Shown here: positions 35,490 to 44,863 of the stretch, piece after piece
Layout of the letters: every line of letters starts with the position of its first letter
How positions within the stretch are numbered: position 1 is the stretch's first letter
NCBI RefSeq assembly: GCF_000377005.1
Contig: NZ_AQYB01000032.1
Span: forward strand, 1-64,000
Reading direction: 5' to 3'
Source: Streptococcus minor DSM 17118
GTDB taxonomy: Bacteria > Bacillota > Bacilli > Lactobacillales > Streptococcaceae
Length of the DNA: 64,000 nucleotides
Position numbers and translations under genes: made by a program
Notes under the pieces: model-generated
Told to the model about the DNA's origin: nothing
The model's database searches: none
What the model saw: the letters and a program-made list of their open reading frames with translations, nothing else

Positions 35490-36413
35490 ATGAAAAAAGG
35501 CTATGTGACTCTTTTGGTTCTATCCCTTCTTGTTTTCCCTTTGTTATTTGCCTGTCAAATAGGGGAGAAAAAAACGGATGAACATTCAGGGTTAAAGATT
35601 GTTACCAGCTTTTATCCTATTTATTCCTTGGTAAAAGAGGTGTCGGGAGACTTGAATGATGTACGGATGATAGGCTCTAGTCAGGGAATTCATTCTTATG
35701 AGCCTTCTGCCAGCGATATTGGAGCGATTTATGATGCAGATGCTTTTATCTACCATTCGCGTGTACTGGAATCATGGGCGGGACGTTTAGCTCCCAATCT
35801 AGAAGGGTCAGATGTTCGTGTACTTGAAGCTTCAGCTCAGTTGCCATTGGAGCGGGTACCTGGACTAGAGGGTGTCGAGGTTACGCAAGGAATGGATGAG
35901 GCAAGTTTATATGATCCCCACACATGGCTAGATCCCACTTTGGTTGGTCAAGAAGCGCTGGAAATTGCAAACCTTCTAGCTGATTTGGATCCGGACAATG
36001 CAGAGATATATAGAAAAAATGCAGAAAAGCTCAATCAAGAAGCACAAGCATTGACCAAACGCTACAAGGAGCTGTTTGATAACACTCGCTCAAAGACTTT
36101 CGTTACCCAGCATACAGCTTTTTCTTATTTAGCTCGACGTTTTTCATTAGAACAATTAGGCATTGCAGGTGTATCAGAGGAAGAACCAAGTCCCCGACAG
36201 TTAGCGGAAATGAAAGATTTTGTAATGGAGTATAAGGTCAAGACTATTTTCTCTGAGCGAGGACTTTCAGATAAGCTAGCCAAAACAGTCGCAGAGTCCA
36301 CAGGAGTCAAAATGAAGGTACTAGATCCTTTAGAAGCCGATCCACAAAATGATCTCAGCTATTTAGATAATTTGGAAGAGGTTTTAGAGACTCTCTATCA
36401 GGAATTAAAGTAA
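35490..36413 (+). CDS. adcAII: zinc-binding lipoprotein AdcAII / laminin-binding protein Lmb
   Basis: A 307-residue surface lipoprotein of the cluster A-I (ZnuA-like) binding proteins, which feeds zinc to the AdcBC importer encoded elsewhere. The lipobox LFAC gives Cys22. Likely zinc ligands are His68 (IHSYEPS), His144 (DPHTWLDP), His208 (TQHTAFSY) and Glu282 (DPLEADP). Lmb homologues also adhere to laminin. The start at 35490 lies six bases after GAAAGGAG; ATG 35484 abuts that site and is rejected. The next gene encodes a histidine-triad protein, the usual partner. Confidence 0.94.
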   Translation: MKKGYVTLLVLSLLVFPLLFACQIGEKKTDEHSGLKIVTSFYPIYSLVKEVSGDLNDVRMIGSSQGIHSYEPSASDIGAIYDADAFIYHSRVLESWAGRLAPNLEGSDVRVLEASAQLPLERVPGLEGVEVTQGMDEASLYDPHTWLDPTLVGQEALEIANLLADLDPDNAEIYRKNAEKLNQEAQALTKRYKELFDNTRSKTFVTQHTAFSYLARRFSLEQLGIAGVSEEEPSPRQLAEMKDFVMEYKVKTIFSERGLSDKLAKTVAESTGVKMKVLDPLEADPQNDLSYLDNLEEVLETLYQELK

Positions 36414-36601
36414 CAGAAGTTAGATGACTTAATGTCATGATTTTGCTCGCATTCACATCCAAAAGGTGATTTAAAGCCTAAATATAGCAATGAATCAACA
36501 GTAAATCCAGAATTGAGTAGCTCTTTGTAGCAACACTGGCCTATCTTTATTTCTGGTTTCTGCTCATTTTTGATTATAGGATACGAGAAATCGTGCAACA
36601 C
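36398..36601 (-). CDS. possible small Cys-containing protein, antisense to the adcAII-htpS gap
   Basis: A 67-residue frame with a GTG start. The composition looks protein-like: IGQCCYKELL and a Cys-x-Cys (FGCECEQNHD). It fills most of the gap between adcAII and htpS on the opposite strand and overlaps the adcAII end by 16 bases. No convincing ribosome site is seen. It may be the remnant of an old gene or chance. Confidence 0.25.
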   Translation of the reverse strand: MLHDFSYPIIKNEQKPEIKIGQCCYKELLNSGFTVDSLLYLGFKSPFGCECEQNHDIKSSNFCYFNS

Positions 36602-36640
36602 CTGTTCATTCGGTGCTGTAACTAGAGTAAAAGGAAAGGA

Positions 36641-39600
36641 ATGAATGATAAAATGAAAAAGAAAAAAGTAGTCGTTGGGTCAGTTGCCGCCCTTCTTGTC
36701 AGTCTATCGGTATGTAGCTATCAGTTAGTGCGTTACCAGTCGCAAGAAAGACAAAACAATCGTGTCGCCTACATAGAAGATACAGCTTCGGCAAAGAAAA
36801 CAAATGATCACATGAATGGTGCCATCAAGGCTCTTTCTCCAGAGGAGGTATCAGCCAAGGAGAATATTGAAGCAGAGCAAATCGTTGTGAAAATAACAGA
36901 CCAAGGCTATGTGACATCCCATGGGGATCACTTCCATTACTACAATGGAAAAGTTCCCTATGATGCCATTTTTAGTGAAGAATTGCTAATGACAGATCCT
37001 CACTATGTTTTGCAGGATGACCACATTGTTAACGAGGTAAAAAATGGCTACATTATTAAGGTAGATGGCCGATATTACCTCTATCTATCTGATAAACAGA
37101 AACGAGATAATGTACGTAACAAGGAGGAAATTGAACGGCAACAACAAATTTCTCCAGAGGACAGTCCCAACAAACATTCAAATGATGCGCATAAAGCCAA
37201 AGATGGCCGCTACTCAACAGATGATGGTTATGTCTTTCATCCATCGGATGTTATAGAGGATACTGGTGATGGCTTTATTGTTCCGCACGGTAACCATTTC
37301 CACTTTATTCCCAAAAAAGACTTATCTCCAAGTGAATTACAAGCTGCTCAGGATTATTGGAATCGCCAAAAGAAAAATAAAAAACAAGAGGAAGCACCAA
37401 CTCCTCCATCTACCAATCCTTCTCATCCACCGCAATCAAAACCACAGCCAAAACCAGGAAATGATCAAGCTCAGCCAAAACCAAAACCAGACAATGACAA
37501 ACCACAAGCAGACCCAATTGGAGACGACCTACCTAGTTTGCTAGCTCTGCTTGATGCAACGCCATTGTCCCAACGACATGTTGAGGAAGATGGGTTGGTA
37601 TTTGACCCAAGGAAAATCATCAAAAAAACAGAGTTTGGCGTCGTTGTTCCGCATGGAGACCACTATCATTTTATTCCATATAGTCAACTGTCTCCCCTAG
37701 AAAGAAAAATAGTTAACCTGATAAAAGTCGGTGATGGTCCACATTCTTCTGGTCCTGCTCAACCAGCCCCGCCGAAACCTAAGAAGCCGACTCCTCCATC
37801 AACAGATAAACAAGAGGAACCTTCGAAACCTGACACACATGAAGTACCATTCGATGTGAATCAGATTATTAGTGGTGATAAGGAAGGGTATGTAGTAGCC
37901 CATGGGGATCATACCCACTATTTCTACAAGAAACATTTAACACCGGAACAGATTCAGGCAGCTGAGGCAGCTTTGGCAAAGAAAAAGAATGAAGATGGAA
38001 CTACAGATGCTGCCAAACTCCAGTCCTTGCCTTTAGAAGAGTTTTCTCGTGATGCAAGTGATCAAGAAAAAATGGATTATATAGCAAAAGCCTACGGCAT
38101 CCCACTAGAGGCGATTCGTTCATCCAATGATTATTTTGTTTTCAATAATCCAGACCATGCCTATGATCCAACCCACATTCACCCCTATGCAGTCTTGAAG
38201 AAAAATGTCCGTATTCCATTGGTGACAGGTCAGGCAGATTTAGACTTACTCAACGAACTGTATACAACAGCGCTACGTTCTGGAGTATCACCTTATCGCT
38301 TGAAAATCGAAAATGGCACATTTGTCGTTCCACACGACGGACATAACCACTATATTCGTATCCAAACTGAAAATATTCAACAAGCGTTGAAAAGTCGTTT
38401 GCCAATGATTCAGTCCATCTACGTCTCAGGAAGCTATGATGGAAAAGTGGTGCGTGAGAAAATCGATCAATTGATTGCGGAGAGTAAGCGTATCAATGCC
38501 AACAATCCCGCTTATCACCGTCAAGTGATTTTTGCCCTAGAAAGTTTCTGGGAAACCGTATCACGATTGGCAAGTAACTCAACAGAAGGCTATTTAGCTG
38601 CTCTGGATACCTTTAATCAACAATATATACAGAAAAATGTTGAGTTTGTTCCAAATGAAGAATCAGTCACCGACAAGCAGTACCGTGCTTTAGTGGCAAA
38701 GGTTGAAGGGATTTCCTTTGAAGGTCTAGAAATGACCAAGGAGGAGTTCTTAGCTAGCATACAGGAAGCAAGTTTGAGCAAAGATGGTGCAGCTCTAGAA
38801 AAAGCTGCTGCTCTACTGGATGTTCTCGAAAAACTCGATAAGCAACCAGGTATTGCAGGGGCAGATTTACTGCGTCAGTTGTATGAAAATTACCGTAATC
38901 CACGTCTTTCAGCCACTACTAGAGAGCGTGTAGAAGAAGCCATCTTGCTACTGTACAAATCCCAAGTTGAAAAATGGAATCTTACAGAAATTCGCAAAAA
39001 CTTCCTTGCTAATTTACGCCTGAGAGATGAAATGCTCAAAGAATTGGCTGAAAGCAATCAGGAGAATCCTATTGCTCAGAGCCTATTAGACAAGGAAAAA
39101 GTAAGGGATATTTCATATACCGAGCGTGTCGGTCGCTTCTTGGATGAAGTTTATGGTGTAGACGGAGTCAAGCAGGATGAGACTTCTCGAGAAATCAAAC
39201 TATTCTTGAAAAAACTTGCCCAGAACCTACGTCACATACAAGACCGCCAGTTGCGTAGACGTCTCAATGAGTTGATAGAAACCTATCTTTCTAGAGCCTA
39301 CGATAGTCAAACTGACAAGGCCTTACTTCTCTTAGAAGTAAAAGATCTCCCTAACTACATCCAATCCATCGAAGCTCACCCAGAGCGTTTAGGTAAGAAA
39401 AACACAGAAATTACCTACACAGCTGAGGAAATTGCTCAAGCGAAAAAAGCTGGTAAGTATACAACATCTGATGGCTATATCTTTGATCCTAGGGATATTG
39501 AAGCTGACGAAGGAGATGCTTACGTGGTTCCTCACCAAGGTCATAGTCATTGGATTCCTAAGGCTGATTTATCAGAAAATGAGCGTAGATTAGCAGAATA

Positions 39601-40255
39601 TTATGCTAAAGTGAAAGGTCTCGTACCACCGACTAAGGAGGATACACCAGATGCAACTCCTCCTGCCAACTCAGATACAGCTTCTGAGACAGAGACGCCA
39701 AAGGAATCAGCAGAAGCGATGTATGAGAGAGTTGTAGCAGCAAAACGAATTCCATTAGACAAGCTTCCATACAATACTGCCTATGTTGTCGGCTATAAAA
39801 ATGGTCGTCTCATCATTCCACATTATGACCATTACCATAATATTGCCTTATCCTGGTTTGACAATGGGCATTATAAGGCTCCGGAAGGTTATACTTTAGA
39901 GGACTTCTTGGCGACTGTGAAATACTATATTGAACATCCAGAAGAACGGCCAGGTTCAAATCAAGGTTGGGGCAAGGATGCCTCCGTTGAACCGGATGAC
40001 AATACTTCGGAAGAAGAAGTTGAAGAAGATGAGGAAGAACTGGATGAGTATACGGCAGCTTTAAATGAGCGTGCAGCAGCTTTTGGTATGAACAGTAAGG
40101 AATTTGAGTCTGCCTTGATTACCTTAAGTCTTCGTTATGGCGTTTCAATGGAACAATTAACATATGATGCGCCGAATAAGACGGTTACGTTTACAGATAA
40201 GGAAGGACATACTCGGACAATTTCCATTCCTCAATTGACAGAGGTAACCCAGTAA
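36641..40255 (+). CDS. htpS: histidine-triad surface protein (Pht/HtpS family)
   Basis: A 1204-residue exported protein that binds zinc at the surface and passes it to AdcAII; Pht proteins also affect complement and adhesion. The N-terminal signal region is hydrophobic (VVVGSVAALLVSLSVCSYQL region). Seven HxxHxH triads start at His94, 216, 338, 421, 565, 965 and 1061. Proline-rich linkers lie near 245-300 and 366-405. A long alpha-helical part spans about 600-930, and an acidic EEEVEEDEEELDE stretch is near 1125-1137. No LPXTG is present. Start ATG 36641 has AAAAGG six bases upstream; ATG 36653 is possible. Lies 227 bases after adcAII. Confidence 0.92.
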   Translation: MNDKMKKKKVVVGSVAALLVSLSVCSYQLVRYQSQERQNNRVAYIEDTASAKKTNDHMNGAIKALSPEEVSAKENIEAEQIVVKITDQGYVTSHGDHFHYYNGKVPYDAIFSEELLMTDPHYVLQDDHIVNEVKNGYIIKVDGRYYLYLSDKQKRDNVRNKEEIERQQQISPEDSPNKHSNDAHKAKDGRYSTDDGYVFHPSDVIEDTGDGFIVPHGNHFHFIPKKDLSPSELQAAQDYWNRQKKNKKQEEAPTPPSTNPSHPPQSKPQPKPGNDQAQPKPKPDNDKPQADPIGDDLPSLLALLDATPLSQRHVEEDGLVFDPRKIIKKTEFGVVVPHGDHYHFIPYSQLSPLERKIVNLIKVGDGPHSSGPAQPAPPKPKKPTPPSTDKQEEPSKPDTHEVPFDVNQIISGDKEGYVVAHGDHTHYFYKKHLTPEQIQAAEAALAKKKNEDGTTDAAKLQSLPLEEFSRDASDQEKMDYIAKAYGIPLEAIRSSNDYFVFNNPDHAYDPTHIHPYAVLKKNVRIPLVTGQADLDLLNELYTTALRSGVSPYRLKIENGTFVVPHDGHNHYIRIQTENIQQALKSRLPMIQSIYVSGSYDGKVVREKIDQLIAESKRINANNPAYHRQVIFALESFWETVSRLASNSTEGYLAALDTFNQQYIQKNVEFVPNEESVTDKQYRALVAKVEGISFEGLEMTKEEFLASIQEASLSKDGAALEKAAALLDVLEKLDKQPGIAGADLLRQLYENYRNPRLSATTRERVEEAILLLYKSQVEKWNLTEIRKNFLANLRLRDEMLKELAESNQENPIAQSLLDKEKVRDISYTERVGRFLDEVYGVDGVKQDETSREIKLFLKKLAQNLRHIQDRQLRRRLNELIETYLSRAYDSQTDKALLLLEVKDLPNYIQSIEAHPERLGKKNTEITYTAEEIAQAKKAGKYTTSDGYIFDPRDIEADEGDAYVVPHQGHSHWIPKADLSENERRLAEYYAKVKGLVPPTKEDTPDATPPANSDTASETETPKESAEAMYERVVAAKRIPLDKLPYNTAYVVGYKNGRLIIPHYDHYHNIALSWFDNGHYKAPEGYTLEDFLATVKYYIEHPEERPGSNQGWGKDASVEPDDNTSEEEVEEDEEELDEYTAALNERAAAFGMNSKEFESALITLSLRYGVSMEQLTYDAPNKTVTFTDKEGHTRTISIPQLTEVTQ

Positions 40256-40358
40256 TGCCTACTCTAGCTATTCTAACTTCACAACTACTTTACTACTAAA
40301 GAGGTTGTGAAGAACACAGGTGAAACTGCTAGAAGGGTCAGAGCATCTAAAACAGAAC

Positions 40359-40402
40359 AAAAGGCCCCATCCACATTTAAGAATGTGGATGGGGCCTTTT
40401 TT
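40359..40402. terminator. strong bidirectional terminator
   Basis: A 19-base-pair stem with arms at 40359-40377 and 40382-40400 (core GGCCCCATCCACATT), flanked by A and T runs. It separates htpS from the convergent ktrA. Confidence 0.9.
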
Positions 40403-40496
40403 ATAGAGAATTGGTTTTCACCGATCTCTTCCTTATTGAAATTGAACGATGCAAGTTTAAAATTGTCACTTTCATTAAGATGTTGGGGCTTGATGG

Positions 40497-41168
40497 TCAC
40501 ATCTTATTGGTGTATTCCTCAAAATGGTCAACAGTTTTGTTGTCTGTGACAGCCATAATTAACTCATCTTCGTTGAAAATATAATCAGGTGTCAGTTGAA
40601 TTTCAAGAATATTGGTATATTTGCTGCGGTAGCCAATGATATTCATCATATGAGTTTGACGGAGCTTCAGCTCTCCTAAACTTTTTCCGATCCACTTTGC
40701 AGGTGGGTTAAATTCAATAATGGAAATATATTCGTCCAGTTCAATGACATGGGTTGTATCATCGTGGAGCAAGTGCTTGGCTAGAGAAATACCCGTTTCG
40801 CGTTCCGGAGATATGACTCGGTCAGCTCCAATTTTTAGGAGAACCTCTCTAGTGGTTTTACTTTTTGCCTTAGCTACCACTTTAGGAATGCCTAAAGCCT
40901 TGCAATGAAGAACTGCTAGAACACTAGCTTCCAAGTTGCTACCAGTCGCCACAACGACTGTGTCACAGGTGTCAATCCCTGCTGCACGCAAGAGGTCCTT
41001 ATCAGAAATGTCGCCAACAACTCCACGTGTTAGAATCGATTCAAGCTGATTGATTTGATTCTCGTGGTCGTCCACAGCAATGATATTACAATTGTACTTA
41101 CAGAGAGTTTTTGCAATACTGGTTCCAAAAATACCTAGACCCAGTATTCCGATAGTATGTTTTTGCAT
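40497..41168 (-). CDS. ktrA: potassium uptake regulatory subunit KtrA/TrkA
   Basis: A 223-residue cytoplasmic gating ring subunit. It has an RCK-N domain with the NAD/ATP fold GILGLGIFG (about 6-14) and an RCK-C domain from about 135, which in related proteins (e.g. CabP) binds c-di-AMP. The start at 41168 begins MQKHTIGIL and is preceded by AAGGAG at twelve bases. A longer frame to 41222 lacks a ribosome site. It follows ktrB by 69 bases. Confidence 0.92.
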   Translation of the reverse strand: MQKHTIGILGLGIFGTSIAKTLCKYNCNIIAVDDHENQINQLESILTRGVVGDISDKDLLRAAGIDTCDTVVVATGSNLEASVLAVLHCKALGIPKVVAKAKSKTTREVLLKIGADRVISPERETGISLAKHLLHDDTTHVIELDEYISIIEFNPPAKWIGKSLGELKLRQTHMMNIIGYRSKYTNILEIQLTPDYIFNEDELIMAVTDNKTVDHFEEYTNKM

Positions 41169-41237
41169 AATAGAAAGATACTCCTTAGACAGACAAGATC
41201 CAAAAATACCAGACCTTGTCAATAAATAATAGTTGCT

Positions 41238-42587
41238 TTAAACGATGAGGGAAGATTTAGCGTATTGGAGGGTAGCTGATTTTGGAGGCTTTTTGGTAGA
41301 AAGGCTGACCAAAATAGACATAGGTCCAATTCTGCCAAAGAACATGAGGGCCATGATAATCAACTGCCCTGCATAAGACAAAGTTGCGGTCAGATTGGCT
41401 GATACACCAACTGTTGCTAGGGCTGACATCACTTCAAACATAAGGAATCGAAGGGGTTTTTCAGCATCTGTGACACTAATGGCAAACAGTCCCAATAGAA
41501 AAGTTGAAAGAAAGACGATGAAGACAGCGATGGTCTTACGAATCGTTAAATTATCAATAGTTCGACGTTTGAAGTTAGTATGTGGGAGGCCCATGATTTC
41601 ACTCCGAGCGTAGGCTATCAGGACCAAGAAGGTTGTGATTTTTATTCCGCCTGCTGTTCCGCCTGGTGCACCACCCAGCATCATCTGAAAGGCGTAGATT
41701 AACAGCGTAATGGGTCGTGTTTGGGTGTAATCAATAGTAGCGAATCCTGCTGTTCTCATGGTCACTGCTTGGAAAAAACTAGCCAAAAGCTTGTGTCCAA
41801 AAGAGAAATTGCCGATAGTAGAAGGATTGTTGTATTCAGTAATGAAGGTCAACAGAGTACCGATAGATAAGATTGTTACTGTCAGACCGAGAACGATCTT
41901 GGTGTGAAAGCTGAGTCTGCGTCTAGTCTGTTTTCGATCAAGTCGACTTTGAAAATCAAACCAGACAGAAAATCCCAAGCCCCCCATAATAATGAGAGAG
42001 GCAACGACGAGGTTGAGATATGGATTTTCTACAAAATCGACCAAGCTACTCGAGCCCATGTTGTCAAAACCAGCATTACAAAAGGCTGAAATCGCCAGAA
42101 AGATTGATGTAAAGGTCCCCTTAGCCCAGCCGAATTGTGGTACAAAATGAAAGGACAGCAACAGCGCCCCTAACCCTTCAATGGCAAAGGTGAAACGAAA
42201 GACAGACAAGATAAAGCCTTGAAAGTTCTTGGTATCTGCCCTGCTAAAACTTTCTTGTAGAGTGGTTAGATTGACAAAACTCAATTTTTTTCTGGCCTGC
42301 AGGGCGATTAAACCGACAAAACTCAGGAGACTCAGACCACCGATTTGCATGAGAATCATACAGATGATTTGCCCAAAAGCTGTATAGCTAGAAGCTACTG
42401 GTTGAGTAAACAGCCCAGTCACACAAACCATGGAGACTGCTGTAAAAAGGTTGTCCCAGTAGTGGGCCTGGGAATTTGGTAATTGTGAAATCGGTAGGGT
42501 TAATAAAATAGAACCGACAACAATCACACCTGCAAAACTAAGGACAATTCGCTGAGTAGGTGTTAAGGAAATCCTAAAAAAAGACAT
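41238..42587 (-). CDS. ktrB: potassium transporter KtrB/TrkH
   Basis: A 449-residue membrane potassium transporter with the four-repeat pore fold. Filter-like segments such as VCVTGLF (about 55-61), CNAGFDNMG and GGAPGGTAGGIK are visible. It forms the pore for KtrA. An extended -10 (TGTTACAAT on the minus strand near 42622) may be its promoter. Confidence 0.93.
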   Translation of the reverse strand: MSFFRISLTPTQRIVLSFAGVIVVGSILLTLPISQLPNSQAHYWDNLFTAVSMVCVTGLFTQPVASSYTAFGQIICMILMQIGGLSLLSFVGLIALQARKKLSFVNLTTLQESFSRADTKNFQGFILSVFRFTFAIEGLGALLLSFHFVPQFGWAKGTFTSIFLAISAFCNAGFDNMGSSSLVDFVENPYLNLVVASLIIMGGLGFSVWFDFQSRLDRKQTRRRLSFHTKIVLGLTVTILSIGTLLTFITEYNNPSTIGNFSFGHKLLASFFQAVTMRTAGFATIDYTQTRPITLLIYAFQMMLGGAPGGTAGGIKITTFLVLIAYARSEIMGLPHTNFKRRTIDNLTIRKTIAVFIVFLSTFLLGLFAISVTDAEKPLRFLMFEVMSALATVGVSANLTATLSYAGQLIIMALMFFGRIGPMSILVSLSTKKPPKSATLQYAKSSLIV

Positions 42588-42639
42588 ATGCCTCTCTTCT
42601 CTCTGATTAAAATATGTAGATATTGTAACACATTCTAAA

Positions 42640-42677
42640 AAAAAAGAAAGGGAAAACTACTAAATGTTTTCCTTTCC
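42640..42677 (-). terminator. terminator of the XRE-DUF3278 operon
   Basis: Read on the minus strand, GAAAGGAAAAC pairs with GTTTTCCCTTTC with one bulge, followed by a long T run. Confidence 0.8.
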
Positions 42678-42689
42678 AGTTGAAACTGA

Positions 42690-43187
42690 TTATTTTTGTC
42701 GAGCCTTAACCAAAAGATGCATGAGTAAGCCAAACATCAGTCCACAAAGACAACCAAACATTAAAATTTTTGGTGTAAAGAGGCCATCAATGTAACTCAT
42801 TTCCAGAATAAGTGGACCAAATAACCACATTATCAAACCAAAAAAGAGACCTGATTTCCAGCCGACTTGTTTCAACTGTACTTTTTCTTTTTCATCCAAT
42901 TCTTCTACATCGATGGTCTGTACGATATCAACATTTTGTTTGGTCGCTACAACAAAGTATAAGAACAAAATGATGAAGGTCAGTGCAAATGGATAAGCTA
43001 TTGCCACCACCTCTGGATATTGTCGCCCAAGAAAGAAGGCGATGAGATTACCAAAGGCGATAATATAAAAGAGCCAAATAAAGCACATGTTGCCCACGCG
43101 TTCTACTTGTTGGCGTCTGAACTCATCTAGTGGCCCTGTAATACCATAGAAGCGTTTAATCAGTTTGTCTGTCAGTGTTTCTTTCAT
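42690..43187 (-). CDS. DUF3278 membrane protein
   Basis: A 165-residue membrane protein with four hydrophobic segments in two pairs (about 33-52, 62-82, 114-134, 140-160). The N-terminal MKETLTDKLIKRFYGI and GPLDEFRRQQ are typical of the DUF3278 family, which is found next to small XRE regulators in streptococci. Function unknown. The start overlaps the regulator gene by 32 bases, with GAAAGGA about ten bases upstream. Confidence 0.82.
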   Translation of the reverse strand: MKETLTDKLIKRFYGITGPLDEFRRQQVERVGNMCFIWLFYIIAFGNLIAFFLGRQYPEVVAIAYPFALTFIILFLYFVVATKQNVDIVQTIDVEELDEKEKVQLKQVGWKSGLFFGLIMWLFGPLILEMSYIDGLFTPKILMFGCLCGLMFGLLMHLLVKARQK

Positions 43188-43386
43188 TGTTTGTTTTCCT
43201 TTCGATCCAAAAGAGGCTATTCAAGTCTGTGTCCAAGGCTAAAGCTAGTTTGACACAGAGATCTAGTGAGGGATTATACTTATTATTTTCAATCATATTG
43301 ATGGTTTGTCTGGCTACACCGATTTCCTTTGCCAGTGCTAATTGTGACTTGCCAACCATCTGTCGGTAGTCTTTGACACGATTCAT
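43156..43386 (-). CDS. XRE-family small regulator
   Basis: A 76-residue helix-turn-helix protein: VGKSQLALAKEIGVARQTINMIENNKYNPS (key region near 11-40), followed by a short C-terminal tail. Such proteins regulate a paired membrane protein. The start at 43386 has AAGGAG upstream. Its promoter lies between inverted operator-like repeats, suggesting autoregulation. Confidence 0.88.
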   Translation of the reverse strand: MNRVKDYRQMVGKSQLALAKEIGVARQTINMIENNKYNPSLDLCVKLALALDTDLNSLFWIERKTNNERNTDRQTD

Positions 43387-43410
43387 AATTCTCCTTTCGT
43401 AGGCAAATAA

Positions 43411-43474
43411 TGTCGCATATATTTTACACAACTAGTATAAAACAAGATGGTTAACATGTCAACTATATACGACA
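43411..43474 (-). promoter_or_regulatory. XRE promoter flanked by an inverted repeat
   Basis: On the minus strand, -35 TTGACA (43462-43457) and -10 TATACT (43439-43434) are 17 bases apart. TGTCGCATATA at 43411-43421 and TATATACGACA at 43464-43474 form an inverted repeat (one mismatch) on either side of the promoter. They are good candidates for operators of the XRE protein. Confidence 0.68.
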
Positions 43475-43528
43475 TATTTTTGAAAAATTTTTTTCTATGG
43501 CTGAATTTAAGCTGGATTTCTCACAGTA

Positions 43529-43537
43529 TGGTATAAT
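43529..43537 (+). promoter_or_regulatory. extended -10 promoter of rsmH, abutting the start codon
   Basis: TGGTATAAT ends eight bases before the rsmH ATG. As at recG, transcription would start at or one to two bases before ATG, leaving no room for a ribosome site. Confidence 0.6.
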
Positions 43538-43545
43538 AAGAAGAT

Positions 43546-44511
43546 ATGACGACAGAATTTAATCATACAACGGTTCTCCTCCATGAGACTGTTGATTTAC
43601 TAGATATTAAACCAGATGGTGTTTATGTGGATGCCACTCTAGGTGGAGCGGGACATTCGGCTTATTTACTTTCCAAATTAAGTGAACAAGGCCATCTCTA
43701 TTGTTTTGATCAAGATCAAAAAGCTATTGACAATGCTCAAGTTCGCCTGAAAGAGTATATTGAAAAAGGGATGGTCACCTTTATCAAGGATAATTTTCGC
43801 CATCTCCAGTCCAATTTGGCTCAACATGGAGTAGAAAAAATCGATGGTATTCTCTATGATTTGGGGGTTTCTAGTCCTCAGCTAGATGAACGTGAGCGTG
43901 GCTTTTCATACAAGCAGGATGCAGCGCTCGATATGCGGATGAATCAAGACCAAGCCTTGTCAGCCTATCAGGTGGTCAATGACTACGACTACCATGACTT
44001 GGTACGGATTTTCTTCAAATATGGAGAAGATAAGTTTTCCAAGCAAATTGCCCGTAAGATTGAGCAGGCTCGTCAAATCAAGCCTATCGAGACCACGACA
44101 GAACTAGCAGATATCATCAAATCAGCCAAGCCTGCCAAGGAGCTGAAGAAAAAGGGGCATCCGGCTAAACAAATTTTTCAGGCCATTCGAATTGAAGTCA
44201 ATGATGAGCTGGGTGCTGCAGATGAGTCTATCCAGCAGGCCATTGATTTGTTGGCACTTGATGGGCGAATCTCTGTCATCACCTTCCATTCCTTGGAAGA
44301 TCGCTTAACCAAGCAGCTTTTTAAGCAAGCGAGTACTGTGGATGTACCAAAAGGCTTGCCATTTATTCCTGATGACCTCAAAGCACCCTTAGAATTGGTT
44401 AATCGCAAGCCGATTTTACCAAGCGTGCAAGAACTTGCCGCAAATAACCGAGCCCATTCAGCAAAGTTGCGGGTAGCTAAGAAAGTTCATCAGCTTCAGG
44501 AACACCCATAA
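43546..44511 (+). CDS. rsmH: 16S rRNA m4C1402 methyltransferase RsmH (MraW)
   Basis: A 321-residue SAM-dependent enzyme that methylates N4 of C1402 in 16S rRNA. Motifs: [10 protein letters not shown] (SAM loop, about 29-38), [10 protein letters not shown] and the C-terminal ITFHSLEDR. The start [16 protein letters not shown] agrees with other streptococci. It opens the division and wall cluster and is probably translated from a leaderless message. Confidence 0.96.
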   Translation: MTTEFNHTTVLLHETVDLLDIKPDGVYVDATLGGAGHSAYLLSKLSEQGHLYCFDQDQKAIDNAQVRLKEYIEKGMVTFIKDNFRHLQSNLAQHGVEKIDGILYDLGVSSPQLDERERGFSYKQDAALDMRMNQDQALSAYQVVNDYDYHDLVRIFFKYGEDKFSKQIARKIEQARQIKPIETTTELADIIKSAKPAKELKKKGHPAKQIFQAIRIEVNDELGAADESIQQAIDLLALDGRISVITFHSLEDRLTKQLFKQASTVDVPKGLPFIPDDLKAPLELVNRKPILPSVQELAANNRAHSAKLRVAKKVHQLQEHP

Positions 44512-44538
44512 AATCATAGCTTTAGAGAGGAAGACCTT

Positions 44539-44862
44539 ATGCTAGAAGACAAACATAGAGAGCTGACCATGCAGGTCATTGAAGATAAAATTAAGACCTT
44601 TACTCGCGTAGAAAAGGCTTTTTATGGCAGTATTGTTCTTTCTGGTTTGATTTTGGCTATTGGCATTGTTTTTTTGCAGACCAAACTCCTCCAAGTTCAA
44701 TCTGAAATGGCGAGTGTGAATCAAGAAATCAGCGTTAAATTGTTAGAAATTGAAGATGCCAAGCAGGCTGTCAATGACTTGGTGCGGAATGCTCGTCTAC
44801 TAGAAATCGCAAAAAAAGAAGGTTTGACACTGAATAATGACAATATTGGAGTAGCAGAGTAA
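44539..44862 (+). CDS. ftsL: cell division protein FtsL
   Basis: A 107-residue bitopic division protein: cytoplasmic N-terminus, one membrane helix (about 30-50), then an extracellular coiled coil (about 53-95) that binds DivIC/FtsB. It is placed as usual between rsmH and pbp2x. GAGAGGAAG lies nine bases upstream of the start. Confidence 0.92.
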   Translation: MLEDKHRELTMQVIEDKIKTFTRVEKAFYGSIVLSGLILAIGIVFLQTKLLQVQSEMASVNQEISVKLLEIEDAKQAVNDLVRNARLLEIAKKEGLTLNNDNIGVAE

Positions 44863-44863
44863 G

